Part shown: in pieces, positions 45,401-53,649 of the stretch
Numbering within the stretch: the stretch's first letter is position 1
Layout: each line of letters starts with the position of its first letter
NCBI RefSeq assembly: GCF_014879975.1
Contig: NZ_CP062500.1
Span: 2,170,001-2,234,000 of the forward strand
Reading direction: 5' to 3'
DNA: 64,000 bases
DNA from: Vibrio bathopelagicus
GTDB lineage: Bacteria; Pseudomonadota; Gammaproteobacteria; Enterobacterales; Vibrionaceae
The notes under the pieces: generated by a model
Told to the model about the DNA's origin: nothing
Database searches by the model: none
The model's input: the letters and a program-made list of their open reading frames with translations, nothing else
Translations under genes and position numbers: made by a program

Positions 45401-45592
45401 TAGTACCGTTCTTGGCTTAAATGAACTCGCTAATTTTTGTCATGTAAATAGATTTAAAAGCGTTACAAACTTTCAAGACTGCATTGAATTATATTGCCTT
45501 GATCAAGTGTTTAAAATCTTCGCTAAGAGCGTTTGAGATGCTTTAAAGGCAGTTTTTGATAGCTAACTCACACGTTTTACATAATAGGAATA

Positions 45593-45634
45593 ATGAGCAT
45601 CGATTTTTGGTATGCTCTTTTTTATTTTTTATGA
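45593..45634 (+). promoter_or_regulatory. Attenuator-like hairpin with overlapping 13-codon mini-frame
   Basis: GAGCAT (45595-45600) pairs with ATGCTC (45612-45617), followed by TTTTTTA: a short intrinsic terminator 30 bases before the 549-aa gene. A 13-codon frame MSIDFWYALFYFL spans the hairpin, with AGGA close upstream. Could be the terminator of a lost gene or an attenuator of the next one. Confidence 0.35.
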
Positions 45635-45646
45635 AAGTAGACTCTT

Positions 45647-47296
45647 ATGAGATATCAATCTGCCCCCGTCATTCCAGAAGAAAGACAAGAAACCACAAGA
45701 GAACGTGCTGCTCGTCAACGTCAAGAGCATCAAGAAGAGTTGAGATATACCGCGAGCGATGAGAAACGATGGAAGGAGAATCGTGAAAGGGTTCTTCGAG
45801 ATAGACAAGAGGCGGGGTTAGGTCAAATCTCTGAACCAGAGCCAGTATTGACCCTTCCCTTAGCGAAAGATGAACAGCTACGCCAGTATTGTTCAAAGTT
45901 CGATAACTTTATTTTCTTTTTTCCCAACTCACCAAACTTTGGCGAGCAAGGAATCAACCTTAGAGCAATTAACGAATTCAAAAGCTACTTCAATAAACCA
46001 CCAAAAATCATCATTCTCACGGACGATGACGAAGAAAGCACGGGCTTTACTCAGACAGTTAGCTTTAAAGCCAAGTGGAAAGACGGCTATGAAATGAGAA
46101 GTCAACTGCACTCGTTTTATCAAGAATTTGGCGGGGAAGGAGCGACAGTCGAGAACAATGTAACAAACCAAACCGTACTTAAGCTTGCATCTAACATTGA
46201 AGGTTGTCCAACTAATGCGTCTGAGCTAGGTGAGGCGTTAACAGCGTTTAGTGAGGGTCAAGCGGTTGTTTACACAATGTCCGATGACACTCACGGTCCA
46301 GAAAAAACGGGATTGTTTGAAAACTATTCGGAATACCCACTTGAAGACACGTTTACGTTCGTTCTCACTCAAGAAGGTAAAGATACCGCACAAGATAAGT
46401 TTAAGAAGCTTTGCCCTGACTGGGAAGAACAATCGTATGATTTTGAAAGACTAATCGATAAAAAAACGCATCAAGGTAAAAGCTTATTGTTGTCAGGTGC
46501 GAGAGATTCTTACGCACAGGTTGCAGACTATGAAACCGGTGAGGTTATTGAGGTGCACATGAGGGATAAAGATCATAAGCCCGATAAACGCACAATCTAT
46601 GAAAATGGTAAAGAAAAAGACTACCCATGCGGCGTCGATGACAACGCAATTTATCGAACATTGATTTCCAACAATGCGATAAAAGAGTCTGAGTTATCTC
46701 AAGCTATCCAACGAGGGCTTAACTCAATACTGAATCACGACCAACTCTACCTTGTTTACAACTATGGTTATCATCAGGTACCAGCAGAACATCGGCAAGA
46801 TCTGATTGAAACACAACACTACGCCTTCGAAAACTTGAGTAAGAAAGCCGTTGTACTTGTTGTGGGAGACAAACACATCCCTGACTTGGGCTCTTACGAT
46901 TCTATCTCCATTGATAGCCCTGATTTGATTGAAGCTCTCAACAGTCGTGCAGATAGATCTCTGTTTGTAACAGTAGGTAGATTGCCAGCTAATGTAAATA
47001 ACTATCTGATAAAGAGAGTTAATCTAGTTTTAGCTGAAGGAAAAGGTTCAATATCAATTGCTCAAGAGTTCGGCGTCGATTATGTCATTCTTCCTCAAGA
47101 AAGCGGTCTAAAAACGGACTACCACCCTTCTGGAAAAGAGTTAATAGAATGCTCAAATGGTTTATATAACCCTAGTGAAGGTGCGACACTACTTAGAAAA
47201 ATAGCAGAGGGTGCCTATGCTTCATCATATAAAGCAATGTGTAGCGATCAAAGCCTGGTATTAGAAACCTTCTCGGGCTTGTATCAAAGCATTTAG
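45647..47296 (+). CDS. Unrecognised 549-aa soluble protein (accessory)
   Basis: A 549-residue cytosolic-looking protein without signal peptide or membrane segment. Residues 1-60 are a charged Arg/Gln/Glu-rich helix (RERAARQRQEHQEEL). A region around 85-160 looks alpha/beta (FIFFFPNSPNFGEQG, KIIILTDDDEE). The last third (about 370-549) has Rossmann-like strands and a glycosyltransferase-GT-B-like acidic stretch: VVLVVGDKHIPDLG, SLFVTVGRLPANVN, LVLAEGKGSISIAQEFGVDYVILP. That resemblance is weak. Codon use and A/T content differ somewhat from the neighbouring core genes. A/T-rich promoter region, weak Shine-Dalgarno. An IS903-type inverted repeat begins one base after the stop codon. Family and function unknown. 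Confidence 0.65.
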   Translation: MRYQSAPVIPEERQETTRERAARQRQEHQEELRYTASDEKRWKENRERVLRDRQEAGLGQISEPEPVLTLPLAKDEQLRQYCSKFDNFIFFFPNSPNFGEQGINLRAINEFKSYFNKPPKIIILTDDDEESTGFTQTVSFKAKWKDGYEMRSQLHSFYQEFGGEGATVENNVTNQTVLKLASNIEGCPTNASELGEALTAFSEGQAVVYTMSDDTHGPEKTGLFENYSEYPLEDTFTFVLTQEGKDTAQDKFKKLCPDWEEQSYDFERLIDKKTHQGKSLLLSGARDSYAQVADYETGEVIEVHMRDKDHKPDKRTIYENGKEKDYPCGVDDNAIYRTLISNNAIKESELSQAIQRGLNSILNHDQLYLVYNYGYHQVPAEHRQDLIETQHYAFENLSKKAVVLVVGDKHIPDLGSYDSISIDSPDLIEALNSRADRSLFVTVGRLPANVNNYLIKRVNLVLAEGKGSISIAQEFGVDYVILPQESGLKTDYHPSGKELIECSNGLYNPSEGATLLRKIAEGAYASSYKAMCSDQSLVLETFSGLYQSI

Positions 47297-47297
47297 A

Positions 47298-47671
47298 GGC
47301 GTTGTCGACTAAATCAGTTGAACCTTTCCCCAATCCAGTGACCTGATCCCATGTAGTAGAAGCATAGTGATGTTATGGGTAAGTCAAAAAAGAAGATAAC
47401 TAACTGGAATGAATACGATGAAGCCTTGTGCAAACGAGGTTTAGTAACGTTTTGGATTGACGACTCGGCCGTTGAAGCGTGGCAATGCAAGAGCCATCAT
47501 GGCAAACATGGTAGAGGCTTTCAATTTTCTGATACTGCGATTGAAACAGCATTGATGAATATCCCTTTGCGTTCCCCTGACTACACCAGTATCAGCAAGC
47601 GTTCAAAGACCGTTCAGGTAAAATACAAGAATAAATCTGATCTGACCCAGTTAGACTGGACACTAAGCTAA
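47298..47671 (+). mobile_element. IS903-group (IS5 family) remnant
   Basis: The left terminal inverted repeat GGCGTTGTCGACTAAATCAG begins at 47298 and matches the IS903 end (GGCTTTGTTGAATAAATCAG) at 16 of 20 bases. It is followed by a truncated transposase gene. No matching right end was found downstream, so the element is an immobile fragment. Confidence 0.75.
47375..47671 (+). pseudogene. Truncated IS903-type transposase
   Basis: 98 codons. KKKITNWNEYDEALCKRGLVTFWIDDSAVEAW, GRGFQFSDTAIETALM and PLRSPDYTSISKRSKTVQVKY follow the IS903 transposase N terminus in order. About 23 residues (the FNLSLRALQGF segment) are missing in frame between two Leu-Met dipeptides, suggesting deletion between TTGATG microhomologies. 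The DDE catalytic domain is absent; the last 13 residues are unrelated. Non-functional. Confidence 0.85.
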
Positions 47672-47780
47672 GCGACTTTTACCATACTTTTAATAATTCA
47701 TGTTTTACTAAATTAGTAATATTGCTAAAACGGAATTGTCCAATTGTGAGTTTAAGAGGCCTTAACTCCCCTTGTGCAAA

Positions 47781-48167
47781 CTAAAACATACAAGCTTCTT
47801 CAAGGTCGATTTCATAATCAACAGACGGCAGGTTTACTGACTGTTTATTCGTAGCATTCAGTAGTTCAACTTTAGCGGGCTTCCCTACTTCGTTTGTATA
47901 GATAGTCGCTAGATAAAGCTTATCTGAACGGTGAAACGCATCGTGAAAGCTCACTCCTTTGTTTAGCAGGCTGGCCAGCAATGGTTTGGTTACCGGAATG
48001 TAAGCCCACTTAATGCACTGGCCGTTGTCGTAGTCCCCACTCCAATACACCATAAACCTTTGAGTGTTTTCATTCTTAACCGAGAAGCACTTCGGCCCTA
48101 AGACGTCTTGATACACTTCCAGTAGTTCCAATTTACCTAGCTGAGTGCCTGTTGGGAGTAAGTTCAT
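47781..48167 (-). CDS. Unrecognised 128-aa protein (accessory)
   Basis: A 128-residue soluble protein, start ATG 48167 with GAGGAACG well spaced. The first half is strand-rich (LGKLELLEVYQDVLGPKCFSVKNENTQRFMVYWSGDY), the second includes helix LLASLLNKGVSFHDAF and ends acidic (DYEIDLEEACMF). I recall similar small proteins annotated with DUF numbers near 6575 but cannot confirm. It lies convergent to the transposase remnant inside the repeat-bracketed accessory stretch. Function unknown. Confidence 0.6.
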   Translation of the reverse strand: MNLLPTGTQLGKLELLEVYQDVLGPKCFSVKNENTQRFMVYWSGDYDNGQCIKWAYIPVTKPLLASLLNKGVSFHDAFHRSDKLYLATIYTNEVGKPAKVELLNATNKQSVNLPSVDYEIDLEEACMF

Positions 48168-48270
48168 GCTCGTTCCTCATATTTCTAACGTTGCTATCAA
48201 ACATTCCGCGTAATCTTATAATTAAACACTGTTTTTATATACAGCTATTTCGACGTATTTTGATATACCC

Positions 48271-48367
48271 GTTCGAAATCGGAACGGCGGCAGCAACAAT
48301 CCTTGAAGAAGACGATGGTTTAGCCGATCTTTCAGCCACGAAAACGTTTGTCTCCAATAAATTCTAA
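48271..48367 (+). pseudogene. 3'-end gene remnant
   Basis: About 31 codons with protein-like composition (IGTAAATILEEDDGLADLSA) ending at a TAA. Upstream sequence in the same frame is A/T-rich and unlike coding DNA. The family could not be named; the IG-x-AA-x-x-L pattern recalls the last helix of LacI-type regulators. Confidence 0.35.
48325..48364 (+). repeat. Diverged direct repeat, right copy
   Basis: CGATCTTTCAGCCACGAAAA and the following 20 bases align with 44992-45031 at about 80% identity. The two copies bracket 3.3 kb of accessory DNA. Confidence 0.6.
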
Positions 48368-48478
48368 TCTAGAATTTCTCATTGGTTTTTATATTTAAAA
48401 ACCAATAAGTTATACACATCACATGCTAGAAATGGCAATTAACTTGAACCTTCACAGCGAGTTAGAAGCGAATCGTCA

Positions 48479-49108
48479 TTACTTAAGCTGTTGCAAGTAT
48501 TTATAGGCGGTAGGTTCAGATATGTTTAATTTATTAGCAATTTTTCCAACAGCTCCCTTTAATAAAAATATCCCTTCATTATTTAGATCCGTAACAATAG
48601 CAATTTTGTCTTCCTTCGATAGTTCAGATAGCGTTACAGGGTAAGCTTCAATTACTTTATCGATACGAATATCAACCATCTCAGGGATACTAACTCCAAT
48701 ATGCTCATCAACACTATTGTCTTCCTCATTTGGCACATAACCAGCAAGAAACGAGTCAATAAATTTCTTAGCATTTAAAAACTGCTCTACAACCATGTTG
48801 ATACACAAAGCACCAACAATTCTCTTATTCTCGTCACGAATATAAAGAGTTGCGCATTTTAACTTTTTACCGTCCTTCGACAGACCTACATAGTTGTATT
48901 CATAATCAACCGAATTAGCTGTCGCTATTGATTTGACTACAAGGTTGGTCACAGGATCTCCAACCACCCTACCGCTTATATGTCCATTTCTAAGCTTGTA
49001 TATGGATGACTCTATATCTCTGAGATCGTGTAACACTACTTCGACATTTTCTCCCAAAAAGTCAGCAAGCATATCAACAATCGGTTCATACGGGACTAAG
49101 TAGTTCAT
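48479..49108 (-). CDS. YheO/DauR-type transcriptional regulator (PAS + HTH)
   Basis: A 209-residue regulator with an N-terminal YheO-like PAS domain (about 5-115: LADFLGENVEVVLHDLRDIESSIYKLRNGHISGR, KKLKCATLYIRDENKRIVGALCINM) and a C-terminal helix-turn-helix (about 160-209: KGAVGKIANKLNISEPTAYKYLQQLK). Relatives include DauR, which controls D-arginine catabolism in Pseudomonas. It is divergent from the symporter-lyase-RidA cassette across 200 A/T-rich bases with repeated 13-base sites, so it very likely regulates that cassette. Confidence 0.88.
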   Translation of the reverse strand: MNYLVPYEPIVDMLADFLGENVEVVLHDLRDIESSIYKLRNGHISGRVVGDPVTNLVVKSIATANSVDYEYNYVGLSKDGKKLKCATLYIRDENKRIVGALCINMVVEQFLNAKKFIDSFLAGYVPNEEDNSVDEHIGVSIPEMVDIRIDKVIEAYPVTLSELSKEDKIAIVTDLNNEGIFLLKGAVGKIANKLNISEPTAYKYLQQLK

Positions 49109-49133
49109 TAAATCGCTCCATTTCTTCAGTTAA

Positions 49134-49186
49134 TAAAAAATTATCATAAAAATTGATCCAATACATTAAATTATAAAAAATTATCC
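49134..49186. promoter_or_regulatory. Two 13-bp direct repeats, probable DauR-type operator sites
   Basis: ATAAAAAATTATC occurs exactly at 49134-49146 and 49174-49186, 40 bases apart (close to four helical turns). A related inverted ATAATTTTTT lies at 49226-49235. All are in the regulator-symporter divergent promoter region. Confidence 0.5.
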
Positions 49187-49308
49187 AAAAATACCACTTT
49201 AGAGATCAAAATCACTGTTTGCTTATAATTTTTTCTCCATAATCACCCCAAATTCAAGTATGCGTATAATTTATTATTACCCCTAATTACCAACAAGAGT
49301 GAAACATT

Positions 49309-50544
49309 ATGTTAAAAAAGCTAGAGCCTTACCGCTCATCAATAGTCTTACTATTGGCGCTTATTATTGGCGCAATCTTTGGAATTACTGCACCAGAACT
49401 TGCACTTAAGGTAAAACCAATAGGTCAAATTTTTCTTAACCTTTTATTTATGGTCATCGTTCCTTTAGTTTCACTTAGTGTTATGTCTTCAATTGCGGGC
49501 ATGACTGACTTGAAGAAACTTGGCAAGATTCTAGGCTTAGTACTGGCGATTTCAATTGCGATGGCATTTTTCCCATCACTGGGAATTGTTGGTATAGCTC
49601 AGCTGTTTGACCTATCTCAAGGCGTGACCATCGACTTAAGCCAAGAATTTACAGGCGGTGCAGGTGGCATGGATTTTGTCAGCATGTTTACGACCAACGA
49701 CTTTGTAGGCTTATTATCGAAATCGAACATTCTTGCGCTTATTATCATGTCTGTACTGGCGGGAATTGCGATTAGCCAAGCCGGTGAGCAAGGTAAGAAA
49801 ATTGCTGAGTTAGTTGATGCAGCTAACGCTATAGTGATGAACATCGTTGGCCTTATTATGAAACTCGCTCCTGTCGGCCTTGGCGCATTCTTTGCTGCAA
49901 CAATGGCATCTCAAGACAGTTCAATCTTAGCTCCTCTTGCTACAGTTATCGGCCTACTGTGCGGATACATGGTTATTTATTACGCAGTTGGCGCAACTGT
50001 CTACTCATACATCGGTGGTGGCACTAATGGCGTTAAGCAGTTCTGGAAATACGCAGCTGCCCCATCAATTACAGCGCTAGGTACGTGTTCTTCTCTTGGC
50101 ACTCTACCAGTCACTATCAAAGCGGCTGACAGTATGGGTATCAAAAAAGAAATATACGATATCTGTATCCCACTCTTCGTAAACCTTAATAAATCCGGCG
50201 TTGCTATTACTGCGGCAATCAAAGTGGTCTTTATCTACGCAGTTTTAGGGCTTCCGTTTAGTTTTGATGTATTCGTTATGACCATGGTTATTGCTGTGCT
50301 ATCGGCAATCATCATCGGTGGTGTACCGGGCGGCGCTTTCTTAGGTGAGATTTTCATTGTCACTACGCTCGGCCTTCCACTTGAAGTAATTCCAGTACTC
50401 GTAGTAATCGGCACTATATGTGATGCACCTGCAACAGTACTCAACGTTGTGCACGACATTAACGCAACACAAATCGTAGAACGCTTCATGGGTAAAGAAA
50501 AACAACCTCAAGAACTATCACAACCTGCTGAACAATTGGCATAG
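49309..50544 (+). CDS. Dicarboxylate/amino acid:cation symporter (DAACS family)
   Basis: A 411-residue inner-membrane symporter of the GltP/SstT/DctA family, with eight helices and two re-entrant loops. Recognisable family segments: LNLLFMVIVPLVSLSVMSSIAGM, the Ser-rich hairpin GTCSSLGTLPVTIKAA and GVPGGAFLG. The NMDGT-type motif of glutamate transporters appears as NLNKSGVAI, which suggests a substrate other than glutamate or aspartate. First gene of a three-gene set; it ends 10 bases before the lyase gene. The substrate is probably the amino acid that the lyase cleaves. Confidence 0.9.
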   Translation: MLKKLEPYRSSIVLLLALIIGAIFGITAPELALKVKPIGQIFLNLLFMVIVPLVSLSVMSSIAGMTDLKKLGKILGLVLAISIAMAFFPSLGIVGIAQLFDLSQGVTIDLSQEFTGGAGGMDFVSMFTTNDFVGLLSKSNILALIIMSVLAGIAISQAGEQGKKIAELVDAANAIVMNIVGLIMKLAPVGLGAFFAATMASQDSSILAPLATVIGLLCGYMVIYYAVGATVYSYIGGGTNGVKQFWKYAAAPSITALGTCSSLGTLPVTIKAADSMGIKKEIYDICIPLFVNLNKSGVAITAAIKVVFIYAVLGLPFSFDVFVMTMVIAVLSAIIIGGVPGGAFLGEIFIVTTLGLPLEVIPVLVVIGTICDAPATVLNVVHDINATQIVERFMGKEKQPQELSQPAEQLA

Positions 50545-50553
50545 GATAAAAAA

Positions 50554-51741
50554 ATGACTAGTAAACATATCGAAACAAAATTAGTTACCGCAGGTCGCAA
50601 ACCTCGTTTTCAACAAGGTTCTGTAAACGCTGTAGTTCAACGTGCATCGTCACTTGTGTTTAACAGTGTTAAAGAGAAAAAAGACGCAACAGCAAACCGT
50701 GCAAAAGGTGAATTATTCTATGGACGTCGCGGCACTCTGACTCACTTCTCTCTACAGGATGCTATGTGCGAGCTAGAAAATGGTGCGGGTTGCGCGCTAT
50801 ACCCATGTGGTGCAGCTGCCGTAACAAATTCTATATTGTCATTCGTTGCCTCGGGCGATCACGTTCTTATGACGGGTGCCGCTTATGAGCCAACTCAAGA
50901 TTTCTGCAATATCATTCTTAAAGACATGGCTGTAGAAACAACATACTACGACCCAACAATTGGTTCTGAAATTGCTGACTTAGTAAAACCTAATACAAAA
51001 GTAGTTTTCTTAGAGTCACCAAGTTCAGTAACTATGGAAGTTCAAGACATTCCAGCTATTGTCAAAGCGGTTCGCGCTGTATCTGAAGAAGTCGTTATTA
51101 TGATCGACAACACTTGGGCTGCAGGTATTCTATTCCCTGCACTGGAATTCGGTATCGATATTTCAATTCAAGCTGGCACTAAATACATCGTTGGCCACTC
51201 AGACGCAATGTTGGGTACGGCCGTAAGCAACGAGCGTTGTTGGGATCGTTTACGTGAGCGTTCTTACCTTATGGGTCAGATGGTTGATGCAGATACAGCT
51301 TACACCGCTTCACGTGGTTTACGTACTATGGGAATTCGTTTAGCTCAACACGAGAAAGCTAGTATCGAAGTGGCTAAATGGTTAACGGAACGCCCAGAAG
51401 TTGCAACAGTTAACCATCCTGCACTACCAAGCTGTAAAGGTCATGAATTCTACGTTCGCGATTTCAAAGGCTGTAATGGTCTATTCAGCTTCGTCCTAAA
51501 TAAAAGACTCAGCCAAGAAGAACTTGAAGAATATTTAGACAATTTTAAACATTTCTCAATGGCATATTCATGGGGCGGTTACGAGTCGTTGATTCTTGCT
51601 AATCAACCTGAAGAGCTGAATGCTATTCGCCCTGCAAACCCTGTTGATTTTGAAGGTACTTTAGTACGAATCCATGTAGGTCTAGAAAACGTATCCGATC
51701 TTATTGAAGATCTAGAAAACGGCTTCACGCGCATTTATTAA
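50554..51741 (+). CDS. metC: Cystathionine beta-lyase-like PLP enzyme
   Basis: A 395-residue Cys/Met-metabolism PLP enzyme. [10 protein letters not shown] (56-65) holds the cofactor phosphate and MetC-specific residues, [10 protein letters not shown] gives the PLP-N1 aspartate, and Lys210 in [12 protein letters not shown] is the Schiff-base lysine. It is close to MetC, which beta-eliminates cystathionine to homocysteine, pyruvate and ammonia. In this setting it may act on another S-containing or D-amino acid imported by the symporter. It sits 10 bases after the symporter gene and 41 bases before ridA. Confidence 0.9.
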   Translation: MTSKHIETKLVTAGRKPRFQQGSVNAVVQRASSLVFNSVKEKKDATANRAKGELFYGRRGTLTHFSLQDAMCELENGAGCALYPCGAAAVTNSILSFVASGDHVLMTGAAYEPTQDFCNIILKDMAVETTYYDPTIGSEIADLVKPNTKVVFLESPSSVTMEVQDIPAIVKAVRAVSEEVVIMIDNTWAAGILFPALEFGIDISIQAGTKYIVGHSDAMLGTAVSNERCWDRLRERSYLMGQMVDADTAYTASRGLRTMGIRLAQHEKASIEVAKWLTERPEVATVNHPALPSCKGHEFYVRDFKGCNGLFSFVLNKRLSQEELEEYLDNFKHFSMAYSWGGYESLILANQPEELNAIRPANPVDFEGTLVRIHVGLENVSDLIEDLENGFTRIY

Positions 51742-51782
51742 TTATTTTTCACATCATCACACGATGATATTTGGGAGTTTTC

Positions 51783-52157
51783 ATGGAAATTGTATTCTCG
51801 ACACAAGCACCTGCAGCAGTCGGCCCTTTTTCTCAAGCTATCAAGTCTAACGGTATGCTTTACCTTTCTGGTCAGCTACCTCTAGACCCAGAAACAATGA
51901 AGTTTTCTGCTAGTAACGTGACGGGGCAAGCTGAGCAAATTTTCCGTAATATAAGTTCCGTTATTGCGGAAGCTGGCTGCGAAAAAGAGAGCATTGTTAA
52001 AACGACAGTATTCTTGTCTGATATGAATAATTTTGCTGAGTTCAATGCCGCTTACTCTGAGTTTTTTGGCGAACATAAACCGGCCCGTTCATGCGTAGAG
52101 GTTGCTCGTTTACCATTAGATGCTCTAGTAGAAATAGAATTGATCGCAGAGCTTTAA
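51783..52157 (+). CDS. ridA: RidA-family enamine/imine deaminase
   Basis: A 124-residue RidA protein (YjgF/YER057c/UK114 family). The hallmark C-terminal ARSCVEVARLPLDALVEIELIA contains the substrate-binding Arg, and the N terminus APAAVGPFSQAIKSNGMLYLSGQLPLDP is typical. RidA hydrolyses reactive 2-aminoacrylate and related imines made by PLP beta-eliminases, which fits its place directly after the lyase gene. Start ATG 51783 with GGGAG upstream; a TTG four codons earlier is unlikely. Likely a specialised paralogue of a housekeeping RidA elsewhere. Confidence 0.93.
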   Translation: MEIVFSTQAPAAVGPFSQAIKSNGMLYLSGQLPLDPETMKFSASNVTGQAEQIFRNISSVIAEAGCEKESIVKTTVFLSDMNNFAEFNAAYSEFFGEHKPARSCVEVARLPLDALVEIELIAEL

Positions 52158-52181
52158 TTATCATTGGTAACAGACGATTCA

Positions 52182-52208
52182 AAGCCTCGCAAATGCGAGG
52201 CTTTTTCA
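52182..52208 (+). terminator. Terminator of the symporter-lyase-ridA cassette
   Basis: AGCCTCGC-AAAT-GCGAGGCT hairpin plus T5, 26 bases after ridA. Confidence 0.95.
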
Positions 52209-53488
<1,280 letters not shown>

Positions 53489-53569
53489 ATCTGAGTTTGC
53501 AGATTTGATTATCGAAGCCCTCGCACCAATAGATGCAGGGCGTCATCACATTTTGTTATAAATCCCTAG

Positions 53570-53600
53570 AGCCCAGTGGTATATCCACTGGGCTTTCTTT
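53570..53600 (+). terminator. Terminator of trxB
   Basis: AGCCCAGTGG-TATAT-CCACTGGGCT hairpin followed by TTCTTTT. Confidence 0.93.
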
Positions 53601-53621
53601 TGTATACTAGCCGCCCTCAAC

Positions 53622-53640
53622 GAATAATAATTATCATTAA
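53622..53640 (+). promoter_or_regulatory. Fur-like sequence before cydD
   Basis: GAATAATAATTATCATT resembles overlapping Fur hexamers (GATAAT on the minus strand). It lies 10 bases before the cydD start. A/T-rich chance similarity is possible. Confidence 0.3.
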
Positions 53641-53649
53641 GCCTTCATA

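Larger units (their letters stand above)
44442..45592. other. Decayed accessory DNA without intact genes
   Basis: About 1.15 kb in which no frame has convincing coding character. It holds a minus-strand coding fragment, a G-looped hairpin, one copy of a diverged 40-base repeat and a REP-like inverted repeat, listed separately. Plus-strand frames at 44718-44975 and 45141-45359 lack ribosome-binding sites and family-like features. Confidence 0.55.
48168..48478. other. Intergenic region with a gene-end remnant
   Basis: About 310 bases. From roughly 48271 to 48367 a plus-strand frame reads PFEIGTAAATILEEDDGLAD then LSATKTFVSNKF and stop, which is protein-like, but no gene body precedes it. It probably represents the 3' end of a disrupted gene and includes the right copy of the diverged repeat. 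Confidence 0.45.

Noticed and set aside
47281..47300. Truncation of the 549-aa gene by the IS insertion
   Set aside because: The stop codon at 47294-47296 lies before the inverted repeat that starts at 47298, so the stop appears to belong to the gene.
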